Below are positions 8,685-17,492 of a stretch of DNA of 64,000 bases, in pieces. The notes below the pieces were generated by a model. It had not been told where the DNA came from, ran no database searches, and saw only the letters and a program-made list of their open reading frames with translations. The stretch lies in assembly GCF_028750675.1 (NCBI RefSeq), contig NZ_JAQQPZ010000013.1, positions 109,155 through 173,154 on the forward strand, read 5' to 3'. This DNA comes from Shewanella metallivivens (GTDB taxonomy: Bacteria > Pseudomonadota > Gammaproteobacteria > Enterobacterales > Shewanellaceae). Made by a program: the position numbers and the translations under genes. Each line of letters opens with the position of its first letter. The first letter of the stretch is position 1.

Positions 8685-9674
8685 TCAGCTTATCGCCAGC
8701 AAATCTAATCCCTGACACTCAACATCTTGTTCAATGCCCGATATGGGATCGCGAAACCGTAAACGCTTAGCCAATAATTGCAAAGGTTTGTCAAAGTTAT
8801 CAGGCCCTTTAGGCTGTAATGTAGGGTAAAAACGATCGTGTAATATCGGCATACCTAAACTTTGCATATGCACACGCAATTGATGCGTTTTTCCCGTAAT
8901 AGGGCTTAACTCAAACAAGCCAACACCATTATTTACCGCCACTAAACTAATTTCAGAATGGCTATTTGCTTCCCCCTCAACCACCTGCATCGTAAAACTT
9001 GGTTTGCCTGCCACAATACGATTTTTAACCGTCCAACTCAGAGGCAACTTACCAGTATTGTTGGCTAATTGTGTCAATATCTCAGGTGTTACTTTGGCAA
9101 TAGCTTGGTAATCTTTACGAATATTGTCATCTAAAAAGAGTTGATGATAAGCATGACGCGTGTGTGGATTTGTGGTCATTAACATCACCCCAGCAGTATC
9201 TTTATCAAGCCGATGAGCTGGGGCAACGGTGTCTATTTGGGTAGCAATGCGTAACCGATGTACTAAACATTCGTTGACGTAATTTCCCCCAGGAGTAACC
9301 GGCAAAAAATGCGGTTTATAGACAATAATCGTGTCATCATCTTGATGGAGTATCAGCTCATTAAACGGTACTTTCGTTTCAGCCTGCACCTCTCGGTAGT
9401 AATACACGCGCGCGGTGGCTTGGTAAGCGGTGTCAGCGTTAATCAGTTCACCATTTTGCCAATGTACCTTGCCATCGTTAATGCGCTGCAGCCATACTTT
9501 GGCATCAATTTGCTTAAAATGATCAACTAAAAACGCCAGCACCGTCAGGTATGATTTGCCAACTAACTCGCTGTCACGAGGCAGTACAATATATGAAGGC
9601 TGCGCCGCAATGGCTGAGGTGGAATGAGGGGCTGGATCGTTGGGTGCTAAATTGGGCATAAATAGGCTATACAT
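8685..9674 (-). CDS. RluA-family RNA pseudouridine synthase
   Basis: Converts uridine to pseudouridine in rRNA or tRNA. The catalytic aspartate is D157 in HRLDKDTAG, the RluA signature. The segment HQDDDTIIVYKPHFLPV (110-126) is the usual strand preceding the active site, and KTHQLRVHMQSLGMPI near residue 265 is the conserved C-terminal motif. The 329-residue protein has an N-terminal region resembling a reduced S4-like domain (about 40-100). I cannot tell which RNA position it modifies; it does not look like a plain RluA, RluC or RluD. The gene stands alone between two convergent or separate units. Confidence 0.88.
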   Translation of the reverse strand: MYSLFMPNLAPNDPAPHSTSAIAAQPSYIVLPRDSELVGKSYLTVLAFLVDHFKQIDAKVWLQRINDGKVHWQNGELINADTAYQATARVYYYREVQAETKVPFNELILHQDDDTIIVYKPHFLPVTPGGNYVNECLVHRLRIATQIDTVAPAHRLDKDTAGVMLMTTNPHTRHAYHQLFLDDNIRKDYQAIAKVTPEILTQLANNTGKLPLSWTVKNRIVAGKPSFTMQVVEGEANSHSEISLVAVNNGVGLFELSPITGKTHQLRVHMQSLGMPILHDRFYPTLQPKGPDNFDKPLQLLAKRLRFRDPISGIEQDVECQGLDLLAIS

Positions 9675-9734
9675 AAAAACATAGGGAAAGATTAATCACA
9701 CTATGTTACCAGTGTATCGCCTATGATGCACCGC

Positions 9735-10313
9735 TTACACATCGACATGAGACTTAAGTAGTTGCAACACAAAGTCCATGGTTTTGTGGCAATTTGGCTG
9801 TTCAACCAACACCAACTTATCACGGTTATACATAGGTAACACTTCAAGCCAGCGTTGACTGACCCAGGTAGCATCTTCTAAATGCACCTGCGAATACAGC
9901 TCAAGTAAATCCGGGTTCACTTGGTAAAACTGCTCTAGTGCTGCGCTGATAATCTCAAACTCACCCGCTATTGGCTCTTGCCTCCAATTTTGGCACGGTA
10001 ATGCGCGGGCAATCCAACTGCCATCACGTTGCTGTGCTGCAGATAATATTTTAACCCGTTGCGAGCCCTCAATCACAATACTTAAGGTGTTATCGGCTAA
10101 TTGATTAAAATCGATGATGTTACAACGCGTTGCAGTCATGTAGCACGGCAAATCACTGCCCGCTTTTTGCGCAGCAAAGGCAAGTTGATAATGGCCTTTC
10201 AACACTTCAGCGATCATGCGCAACTCGCAAGGTGACGCGATACGAATTTCGAGTCTGCCACCCGGCAATAGCACAGCATCTTGAATTAATAACGCCATTT
10301 CTTGTGTTTTCAT
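9735..10313 (-). CDS. LON substrate-binding-domain protein
   Basis: A 192-residue cytoplasmic protein resembling the N-terminal LON domain alone, without the AAA or protease parts. Typical features are the early segment IQDAVLLPGGRLEIRI, the central IIDFNQLADNTLSIVIEGSQRVKI and a helical C-terminal half. The ATG at 10313 is chosen because GGAGG lies 5-9 bases upstream; the longer GTG frame from 10331 would bury that ribosome site. Free-standing LON-domain proteins are widespread and their role (substrate recognition or regulation) is unclear. It is oriented like the adjacent pseudouridine synthase, 60 bp away, and may be co-transcribed. Confidence 0.82.
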   Translation of the reverse strand: MKTQEMALLIQDAVLLPGGRLEIRIASPCELRMIAEVLKGHYQLAFAAQKAGSDLPCYMTATRCNIIDFNQLADNTLSIVIEGSQRVKILSAAQQRDGSWIARALPCQNWRQEPIAGEFEIISAALEQFYQVNPDLLELYSQVHLEDATWVSQRWLEVLPMYNRDKLVLVEQPNCHKTMDFVLQLLKSHVDV

Positions 10314-10516
10314 AACCGCCTCCCACACCAAAGGTGAAGTGACTAAACCAAAACCTAAGTCAGTATAACAAGTGTAGCAGTGGTCAATATTTCAACAACA
10401 TAAGCACACTAAATAATGCTTATTAACGACATCGACCACCACTATTTGCTATTAGACCCGATCCAGCACGGCTATATTTCATACAAACAGTAAAAATGAA
10501 CACATTTTAATCTGTG

Positions 10517-11572
10517 CTATAAACGTTCAATGCAATCCATGATATTGCCTTTAGCGATAATCTCAGCAAATTCATCAGCTAATTGTTGGCTTTGTTGCAC
10601 GCTTTGTTGCCAATAAGCAATGCGCGTATCGTTATCTAGATGTTTAAAGTCTTCACGGTCTGGAATTTTAGCAAAAGGTAAACTGGCAATAAATTGCTTA
10701 CTCGGCGCCAAAATCAGTCCATTGTGGTAGTTCGCTTTAGCTTTTCGCCATAATAACGATTTATCAAACCAGCCAGGACTCATATATGGATAAAAATGCG
10801 GATATAAACTTAATCCTGTTGCCGCTGGCAGCGGCATATCAAAGTGATAATCAGTAATGCCCCCATCGTAATAATGACCTTTAGGCGATCCTTGCAGATC
10901 TTTAACCGGATCGAGCAATAAAGGTATTGATCCTGTGGCTAATAACCCGTGGCGAATATTATCTTCTGTCAGTTCAACATGTTTTGTCGGTAAGTCTTTT
11001 AAACGTCGAAACGGTGATGCATCGTCTTTATGGCTTAAAATCACTCGCTCAAAATGCCAACTTAAACTTTTGCGATTAACAATATTACTCACTGCCGCCA
11101 TCGACAATCCCATCATTAAACCAAACTTGGCATGAATGCGGTTTAAATGGCGCGCACGACACGCCACCATATGATGACGAATAAGTGGGTTAGCAAGAAT
11201 ATCTGCGCCTTGTTGCTCACCCAAAATACCGTCAACAATCTTAAGCACTTGTGCGCTCACTTGTTCACGATTTGGCTTTTGCTCGTAGCGCTGATTAATA
11301 TAAAAATGTTCAAAGCGCTCATAGGCGGCTAATGGGTTTTGTTGTGCCATACAGGCTAAACGCCAGGCACCAGATGAAGCGCCCATGGTATAAAGAGGAT
11401 CTTGGCGTTCTTTAAAAAATTCACTGAATAAGTACTTATCCAACCCTGCTACAGCAATCCATTTTGGTCCACCAGATGCAGCAAACAATTGAGTAAATAA
11501 TGATTGTTCTAAGCCATTCGCTTCTATTTGTTCATAAGCGGTTGGTCCAGCAAGTAAACGTAATGCAGGCAA
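10517..11572 (-). CDS. Patatin-like phospholipase
   Basis: A 351-residue predicted serine acyl hydrolase. The nucleophile elbow GASSG (Ser66) is preceded by the oxyanion-type loop ASGGPKW (residues 32-38), and the catalytic aspartate is D236 in DGG, so the Ser-Asp dyad of the patatin family is intact. No signal peptide is evident, suggesting cytoplasmic action or secretion by another route. The substrate is unknown. It is divergent from the YhcH-like gene and has no obvious operon partner. Confidence 0.85.
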   Translation of the reverse strand: MPALRLLAGPTAYEQIEANGLEQSLFTQLFAASGGPKWIAVAGLDKYLFSEFFKERQDPLYTMGASSGAWRLACMAQQNPLAAYERFEHFYINQRYEQKPNREQVSAQVLKIVDGILGEQQGADILANPLIRHHMVACRARHLNRIHAKFGLMMGLSMAAVSNIVNRKSLSWHFERVILSHKDDASPFRRLKDLPTKHVELTEDNIRHGLLATGSIPLLLDPVKDLQGSPKGHYYDGGITDYHFDMPLPAATGLSLYPHFYPYMSPGWFDKSLLWRKAKANYHNGLILAPSKQFIASLPFAKIPDREDFKHLDNDTRIAYWQQSVQQSQQLADEFAEIIAKGNIMDCIERL

Positions 11573-11676
11573 TGTACAATCCTTCTTAATTTGTAATGCT
11601 GATATCTCTTTAAAACTGTAAGCTTTTGCGTTATCAAGCTATCATGTTTTTATCGTTTATATCTTACGGAATTTTT

Positions 11677-12138
11677 ATGATTGTCGATACCTTAGCAAAT
11701 CGCCACCTTTACACTCAACTTAGCCCTCGCTTAGCCACAGCACTTGCTCACCTTGCAGACACTGATTTTAGCCAGCTCGAAATCGGTAATTACCCGCTAG
11801 AGGGCAAAGATATTTTTGTTATTGTAAATGACTATCAAACAGTGCCTAAACATACTGCTCCCTTTGAAGTGCATCAGCAATACATTGATGTACAATTTGT
11901 TGTGAGTGGTGAAGAAGAGTTTGGCTATTTACCTTTGGCAGATCAAACACCGTCTAAAGCTTATTTTGCAGACCATGACTATGCCAATTACGATTATGAG
12001 TCGAACAAGCAAGACGCGGCGTTTATTCCGCTAAAAGCGGGTATGTTTGCACTGTTTTTCCCGGGAGACATTCACATGCCGGGCACCAGTGATACTCCGC
12101 AACAAGTGCGTAAAGTGGTAATTAAAGTCAAAGTGTAG
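11677..12138 (+). CDS. YhcH/YjgK/YiaL family (DUF386) protein
   Basis: A 153-residue protein of the DUF386 cupin-like family, often linked to catabolism of sialic acid or other sugars. Family features include LSPRLATALAHLADTDFSQLEIGNYPLEG near the start, FEVHQQYIDVQFVVSGEEEFGYLP in the middle with metal-binding histidine and glutamate, and FFPGDIHMPG near the end. I place the start at 11677 (MIVDTLANRHLY) because homologues begin there and a TACGGA-type ribosome site precedes it. The longer frame from 11626 adds a hydrophobic, non-homologous extension. No sugar catabolic genes are nearby, so the pathway is open. A weak hairpin with CTTTTTA follows at 12172-12199. Confidence 0.85.
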   Translation: MIVDTLANRHLYTQLSPRLATALAHLADTDFSQLEIGNYPLEGKDIFVIVNDYQTVPKHTAPFEVHQQYIDVQFVVSGEEEFGYLPLADQTPSKAYFADHDYANYDYESNKQDAAFIPLKAGMFALFFPGDIHMPGTSDTPQQVRKVVIKVKV

Positions 12139-12344
12139 TGGTATGTGACCTTTTTTGTCTTGCAAAACACAGAGTCAATATCTGGTCTGACTCCTTTTTA
12201 TATAAAACTCTGCTACACTGATTTTAACGATGTGAGCAAGATTAACATTTCACTAACTTCTTTTGACTGAAGGATTTTAGCGGCATAAAGTGTTATCAAA
12301 ATAATATCGAATAAGCACAAAAACCCTGAGTAACATTAAAGAAG

Positions 12345-12375
12345 GCCCCGAGACTCTCCGCTTGGGGCTTTTTTT
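12345..12375 (+). terminator. Strong intrinsic terminator without an obvious gene (12139-12468 otherwise noncoding)
   Basis: GCCCCGAG (12345-12352) pairs with CTTGGGGC (12361-12368) and is followed by seven T residues. It lies about 210 bp after the YhcH-like stop, which already has its own weak terminator, and 94 bp before ppaC. The transcript it ends is therefore unclear. The rest of 12139-12468 holds no open frame that I believe. Confidence 0.85.
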
Positions 12376-12468
12376 ATGGTTTTATCAAATATTCACAAGT
12401 GGTATTTTTTAATGCGATGACCTTTAATCCTTGTTAAAATCAGCACAACTTTATAGGAGAGTCTTTCA

Positions 12469-13392
12469 ATGGCAATGTATGTAGTGGGTCACAAGATCCC
12501 TGATTCTGATTCAATCTGTGGTGCTATCGCATTAGCATATTTAAAAAACCAAATCGGCGAGCCAGCCATTGCTGCACGTTTAGGTGAATTATCACCAGAA
12601 ACCGCCTTTATTTTAGAAAAGTTTGGTTTTGAAGCGCCAGAATACAAAACCAGCTACGCTGGCGAAGATGTGTATATTGTCGACCACTCAGAAATCACTC
12701 AAGCGCCCGATGATATTGCTCAAGCGACTATCGTCGGTATTGTTGATCACCATAAACTTGGCGACCTAACCACTTCTACTCCGCTAGAATGTTGGATCCG
12801 CCCTGTGGGTTGCAGTAACACAGTGATTAAAATGATGTACGATTTTTACCAAGTAGAAATCCCTGCAAACATCGCAGGTATCATGATGTGCGCCATTTTA
12901 AGCGACACGGTTATTTTCAAATCACCCACCTGCACCACTGCCGATATCCGCTGTGTTGAAGCCTTAGCAGAAATCGCCGGCATTGAAGACTTCAAAGCGG
13001 TTGGTATGGACATGTTTAAAGTCAAATCAGCCGTTGAAGGCACCCCTGCACGCGATCTTGTAATGCGTGATTTTAAAGACTTCAACATGAACGGTAACCT
13101 AGTCGGTATTGGCCAATTAGAAGTTATCGACTTATCTGTTTTTGACGACATCAAAGCTGAACTCGAAGCCGACATTGCAAAATTAAAAGCTGAAGGTAAC
13201 CGTCACAGTGTATTGCTACTGCTTACCGACATCATGAAAGAAGGTTCAGAAATGCTAGTGGTTTCTGACTCAGCCGATTTAACCGAGCGCGCTTATGGCA
13301 AACCAACGGTTGATGGCCGAGTGTGGTTAGATGGCGTATTAAGCCGTAAAAAACAAGTTGTGCCTGCACTGCAAGATGCGTTTGCAAAGTAA
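12469..13392 (+). CDS. ppaC: Manganese-dependent inorganic pyrophosphatase (family II)
   Basis: Hydrolyses pyrophosphate to phosphate in the cytoplasm and so pulls biosynthetic reactions forward. The DHH-family metal ligands are all visible: H8, D12 and D14 in GHKIPDSDS, D72 in VDHSE, and D93-H94-H95 in IVDHHK. The C-terminal DHHA2 domain carries the SRKKQ motif (near residue 295). The 307-residue length is standard. Start ATG at 12469 has ribosome site taggagag upstream; the second ATG two codons later is also possible. It is a single-gene unit with its own terminator. Confidence 0.96.
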   Translation: MAMYVVGHKIPDSDSICGAIALAYLKNQIGEPAIAARLGELSPETAFILEKFGFEAPEYKTSYAGEDVYIVDHSEITQAPDDIAQATIVGIVDHHKLGDLTTSTPLECWIRPVGCSNTVIKMMYDFYQVEIPANIAGIMMCAILSDTVIFKSPTCTTADIRCVEALAEIAGIEDFKAVGMDMFKVKSAVEGTPARDLVMRDFKDFNMNGNLVGIGQLEVIDLSVFDDIKAELEADIAKLKAEGNRHSVLLLLTDIMKEGSEMLVVSDSADLTERAYGKPTVDGRVWLDGVLSRKKQVVPALQDAFAK

Positions 13393-13406
13393 GTCACCTT
13401 AAACAT

Positions 13407-13440
13407 AAAAAAAGCTGAATCGATTGATTCAGCTTTTTTT
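13407..13440. terminator. Intrinsic terminator after ppaC
   Basis: AAGCTGAATC and GATTCAGCTT form a perfect stem with a GATT loop, flanked by A7 and T7 runs. It could work in both directions. Confidence 0.93.
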
Positions 13441-13634
13441 ATACCCCAAACAGACTTAATGATAACCATCAGGATAAATAAGTGATCAGAGATTGCGTAG
13501 GAAAAATCGCTCAGAATAAGGCTGAAATTGCAGCGAGCGAGTTGTTCTACCTTCAACATGTCTAACGAAGCGATAAGCGATGTTAACCAGTAAGCATGCT
13601 CACATTTTTGTGCTAATTGGTATATCAACCCAGG

Positions 13635-14036
13635 TTACTTAATATTGCAGCCCCACAGCTCTATCGAGGGTTGCGCGGCGGTTGGCTCACCTACCCAAAA
13701 ACTCATGGGGTGACATTGTTGCTCGGTATTGGCAGACGAGACACACAACCGATAATCTCCCGCCTCAGGGGTGCGCCCCAGCTTTAGCATTGGCAACACA
13801 GGTAATTTAGGTTGATAGTGCCAGCTACCGTTTTTTAGCACTGCATCAGCGGGGATTTCCATCCCTGCACCACTGCCTTTCACCCTGGCCTGCTCAAGGA
13901 TAAAACCGTTAGGCAAAATGCGATAATCTTCTGCCCAACGAATTTTTTCAATGGTATGCGTCCACGATAAGGTTATTTGCTCAGCAGGCATTTGTGCCCA
14001 AATACTGCCTGCTAACCCCAAACATAACCCTAACAT
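13635..14036 (-). CDS. DUF1850 protein associated with TRAP transporter
   Basis: A 133-residue exported protein with a short hydrophobic signal (cleavage probably after SIWA). Recognisable DUF1850 features are SWTHTIEKIRWAEDYRI and the ARVKGSGAGMEIP motif. DUF1850 proteins are almost always encoded beside fused TRAP permeases of the TAXI type and are presumed accessory. It starts 5 bp after the permease stop, so it is translated as part of the same operon. Its molecular role is unknown. Confidence 0.82.
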   Translation of the reverse strand: MLGLCLGLAGSIWAQMPAEQITLSWTHTIEKIRWAEDYRILPNGFILEQARVKGSGAGMEIPADAVLKNGSWHYQPKLPVLPMLKLGRTPEAGDYRLCVSSANTEQQCHPMSFWVGEPTAAQPSIELWGCNIK

Positions 14037-14041
14037 AAACC

Positions 14042-16099
14042 TTAATCTTCCTGTGCTAGGCGTTTTAACTTACGAGCACGCCATGCATGCTGCAAAATAA
14101 ACGTCAGTGCAAGACAAAAGCCGATTTCATCACTTAATGGCGTCGCTAAAATTAAACTACCACCAGCAATAAAGCCTAAAATACGCTCCCACAGATACAA
14201 CTTTTGTAATAAATAGCCGGTAAAAATAACGCCCCAAATACCAATCGCAACCGTGGCTTTTAACACCACAAACACGGTTGCAAGCACGCCGCCACCTTGA
14301 AGCATTAATGCAGGATCGTACACCGCCATAAACGGAATAATAAACCCAGCAATGGCAATGCGAATGGCCCATAAACTGATTTTTAAGCCTTTCTCTTTTG
14401 CAATGGGCGCTGCAGCAAAACAAGCCAACGCCACAGGCGGTGTTAAATCGGCCATAATGCCAAAATAAAACACAAACATGTGCGACACAATTAACGGCAC
14501 ACCTAAGTCTAATAAAGCCGGCGCGGCGATTGAACTGGTAATAATGTAGTTAGGAATAGAGGGAATCCCCATGCCTAATACCAAACACGTCACCATGGTT
14601 AACACTAGCGACAAAAACAAATTGTCCTGGCCCACAGCCAAAATGTAACCCGCAAAGGTCGACGCAATACCGGTTAACGATACAATACCAATAATCACCC
14701 CTACTAGCGCACAAGCGATACCTACAGGCACCGAATGACGCGCCCCCTCAACTAATGCATGCACACATAAGGTGAGTGTTTCTTTACCACCTTTAACAAA
14801 CCAGCAAATGGCCACCAGCAAAGCAATAACACCAAAGACCACGCCAATCCCCAATTGGAAAAAGCCTGCGCACAGCACACCTAAAGCTATCCAAAATACA
14901 ATGCGCATTGCCTTTGATGACACATTTAAAATAATCGCAGAGCCTATAATCACAATCGCAGTTAACGCTAAGCCCACAATGCCAGAAAACAGCGGCGTAC
15001 GCCCCGAAAACAGTAAGCCAATCAAAATAAACAACGGAATCAATAAATACCAACGCAGTTTGATCGCCGCCCAAGGGTCAGGACATTGATCTTTAGGTAG
15101 CCCTGATAATTTTGCGCGCTTGGCTTCTAAATGCACCATCCAAAATACTGAAGAGAAATACAATACTGCCGGGATCATCGCCGCTTTAGCGATTTCAATA
15201 AACGGCACGTTAATGGTTTCGGCCATAATAAACGCCACCGCGCCCATAATCGGCGGCATAATCTGGCTACCCATACTAGACGTGGCTTCAACCCCGCCAG
15301 CAAAAGCAGAGCGATAACCAAAACGCTTCATTAACGGAATGGTAAATTGCCCCGTAGTCACTACATTGGCCACCCCAGAGCCAGTAATGGTGCCCATTAA
15401 GGCCGACGATACTACCGACACTTTTGCCGGGCCGCCCACCTTATGGCCAAATAATCCCATGGCAAAATCGGTAAATAAACGGATCATCCCGGCTTGTTCT
15501 AAAAACGCGCCAAACAGAATAAATAAGAAAATGTAAGTGGCCGACACATAGGTTGGCGTGCCATATAAGCCTTCAGTGCCAAACGACAATTGGTTAATAA
15601 TTTGGTCAACGCCGTAACCACGATGCATTAACTCGCCGGGCAGAAATTCCCCAAATAAACCATAAGCCAAAAACAAACCACAAATAATCGGTAAGGCTAT
15701 GCCCATCACGCGTCTTGCCGCCTCAAACACCAGCACCACAAGCACAGTACCTATTATCATATCGGCTTGGGTTAAATCGCCTGAGCGTTGAATTAAATCG
15801 GCTTCAAATATCCATTGATAAGCCGCAGTCGCCATGCCTGCCAAGCCAAGCACCCAAGCAAGAGGCTGCCAGGGTTTGCTTTTACCAAACCCCGGATAAC
15901 TCATAAACACCACTAATAATAAAAAGCCCACGTGAACAGCACGTAAAACTTGAGTCGACACCGGATGAAACGCCGCCGTGGTAATTTGGAAAATAGAAAA
16001 AACCAGCGCAACAAAAAATAACGCTTTTGGCCAATTACGTGTGTCGGCACTTAAACCTTGCTCAGACGCCGGGCTTGGGTTGATGGATGGATCGCTCAT
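14042..16099 (-). CDS. TRAP transporter fused DctQ-DctM permease
   Basis: A 685-residue inner-membrane protein with roughly 16-18 hydrophobic segments. It combines the small DctQ-like (N-terminal) and large DctM-like (C-terminal) subunits in one chain. Diagnostic stretches are GSGVANVVTTGQFTIPLMKRFGY with EATSSMGSQIMPPIMGAVAF near the first third, and GMGIPSIPNYIITSS with ADLTPPVALACFAAA in the second half. TRAP systems use a sodium gradient and a periplasmic binding protein. The TAXI binding protein lies 104 bp upstream on the same strand. Substrates of TAXI systems are mostly unknown, with glutamate or C4 acids reported for a few. Confidence 0.93.
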   Translation of the reverse strand: MSDPSINPSPASEQGLSADTRNWPKALFFVALVFSIFQITTAAFHPVSTQVLRAVHVGFLLLVVFMSYPGFGKSKPWQPLAWVLGLAGMATAAYQWIFEADLIQRSGDLTQADMIIGTVLVVLVFEAARRVMGIALPIICGLFLAYGLFGEFLPGELMHRGYGVDQIINQLSFGTEGLYGTPTYVSATYIFLFILFGAFLEQAGMIRLFTDFAMGLFGHKVGGPAKVSVVSSALMGTITGSGVANVVTTGQFTIPLMKRFGYRSAFAGGVEATSSMGSQIMPPIMGAVAFIMAETINVPFIEIAKAAMIPAVLYFSSVFWMVHLEAKRAKLSGLPKDQCPDPWAAIKLRWYLLIPLFILIGLLFSGRTPLFSGIVGLALTAIVIIGSAIILNVSSKAMRIVFWIALGVLCAGFFQLGIGVVFGVIALLVAICWFVKGGKETLTLCVHALVEGARHSVPVGIACALVGVIIGIVSLTGIASTFAGYILAVGQDNLFLSLVLTMVTCLVLGMGIPSIPNYIITSSIAAPALLDLGVPLIVSHMFVFYFGIMADLTPPVALACFAAAPIAKEKGLKISLWAIRIAIAGFIIPFMAVYDPALMLQGGGVLATVFVVLKATVAIGIWGVIFTGYLLQKLYLWERILGFIAGGSLILATPLSDEIGFCLALTFILQHAWRARKLKRLAQED

Positions 16100-16203
16100 G
16101 ATATGCCCCTATACGGACTACTGCTAAAAATCGGTATGTCTAAAAACAACTTAGCGCTTGCTTGGCCTTGATCCAAACAAGCGCTAATAACGTGAACTAG
16201 GCG

Positions 16204-17157
16204 TTACAGCGCATTCACTTCTTTGTAATAGCGCTCTGCACCTGGGTGTAATGGAATGGGTAAGTTTTTAGTGGCTTTGTCTAAACTAATGTCTTGAGCG
16301 GCAGAGTGAGCTGTACCTAAACGTTCAAGATTTTCAAACATCAACTTAGTCATTTGGTATGCCACTTCGTCAGAGACTTTACTGTGGCTTACCAATAAGT
16401 TTTGAATCGCCACCGTGCTGACATCTTCAGTTTGCCCCTCATAGGTGTTAGCGGTAATCACCCCGACTTGATAAGCCGGGTTATTGATTTTAGCCACAAC
16501 AGATTCAGGGATCGCCACAAAGTTAATGTCCATAGTGGCGGCTAAGTCGCGAATCGCTGCCATACCTAAACCAGACGATTGAAGCGTGGCATCAAGTTGG
16601 CGGTTTTTAATTAGCTCAACAGATTCAGCATAAGGTAAAAATTCCACTTTGCCCATGTCGTCATAACTTAAGCCAGCGGCAGCAAAAATAGCGCGGGCAT
16701 TAAGTTCAGTACCAGACTTAGGTGCACCGACTGAAATACGTTTACCTTTTAAGTCAGCCAAGGTGTTGATTCCAGCATCTTTGTTGGCAACGATTTGGAT
16801 AAAGTTTGGATAGGTAGATGCAATAACACGTAGCTTTTTCAAAGGCGCTTTAAAGCCCGCTTCGGTATCGCCTTCCCATGCAGCAGAGACTGAATCTCCC
16901 AAAGCAAGCGCTAATTCCCCACGGCCAGCTTGTAATAAGTTTAGGTTTTCGACCGAGGCTTTAGTGGCTTGTACTGAGGTTTTAGAACCTTCAATACCAT
17001 TACTATAAAGCTGAGACAGTGCCACACCAATTGGGTAGTAAACACCACTCGTTCCACCGGTGAGAATGTTAATAAAAGTAGGAGCTGCCATGACCGCGGT
17101 ACTGATTGATAACGCAGCCGCTGCGCCGATCATACAAAAGCGTTTGGTTAGTTTCAT
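16204..17157 (-). CDS. TAXI-family TRAP transporter solute-binding protein
   Basis: A 317-residue periplasmic protein with a signal peptide ending at VMAA (about residue 24). The TAXI hallmark is visible at the mature N-terminus: FINILTGGTSGVYYPIGVALSQL. The stretch LKGKRISVGAPKSGTELNARAIF follows near residue 140. It captures the ligand for the fused permease encoded downstream (16099-14042) and is transcribed first, which commonly gives more binding protein than permease. The ligand cannot be inferred from the sequence. Confidence 0.92.
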   Translation of the reverse strand: MKLTKRFCMIGAAAALSISTAVMAAPTFINILTGGTSGVYYPIGVALSQLYSNGIEGSKTSVQATKASVENLNLLQAGRGELALALGDSVSAAWEGDTEAGFKAPLKKLRVIASTYPNFIQIVANKDAGINTLADLKGKRISVGAPKSGTELNARAIFAAAGLSYDDMGKVEFLPYAESVELIKNRQLDATLQSSGLGMAAIRDLAATMDINFVAIPESVVAKINNPAYQVGVITANTYEGQTEDVSTVAIQNLLVSHSKVSDEVAYQMTKLMFENLERLGTAHSAAQDISLDKATKNLPIPLHPGAERYYKEVNAL

Positions 17158-17492
17158 CTGTAATATCCTTATTTCTTATATGGTTATATATATTATTTTG
17201 TTGATACCGTAACACCGACCTTTAGCGTGATCTATATAGACTAAAGGCTAATACCGTGACCGCTAATAACATTTGTTTTGCTATTTCAGTGACTTCGCTA
17301 ACAGTTTAAAAAATATCAATGAGTTAAAGCAGATCGAAAGCATGCTTTTTATTCAATCTAACAAGCAAAAAATAGCTGAATGTTGAGTATAGTTGGCTTA
17401 TTAAAAAGCAATAAAAAAGGTGCCAACAAAATTGACACCTTTCATCATGGTTTTTGTGTGAGTCGATTTAGCAGTAAACCAAGGCCTGTGGA
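17158..17492. other. Noncoding gap with minus-strand terminator
   Basis: These 335 bp hold the upstream region of the TAXI gene, including an AT-rich tatatatatt tract at about 17184-17195. A minus-strand intrinsic terminator lies at 17411-17442: a stem AAGGTG(T/C)CAA with one mismatch followed by TTTTTTAT on the minus strand. It would end the glycerophosphodiesterase gene. I see no gene here. Confidence 0.75.

Noticed and set aside
13293..13628. 111-codon minus-strand frame overlapping the ppaC end and its terminator
   Set aside because: It runs through a strong terminator and antisense to ppaC, with no ribosome site; it is a shadow.
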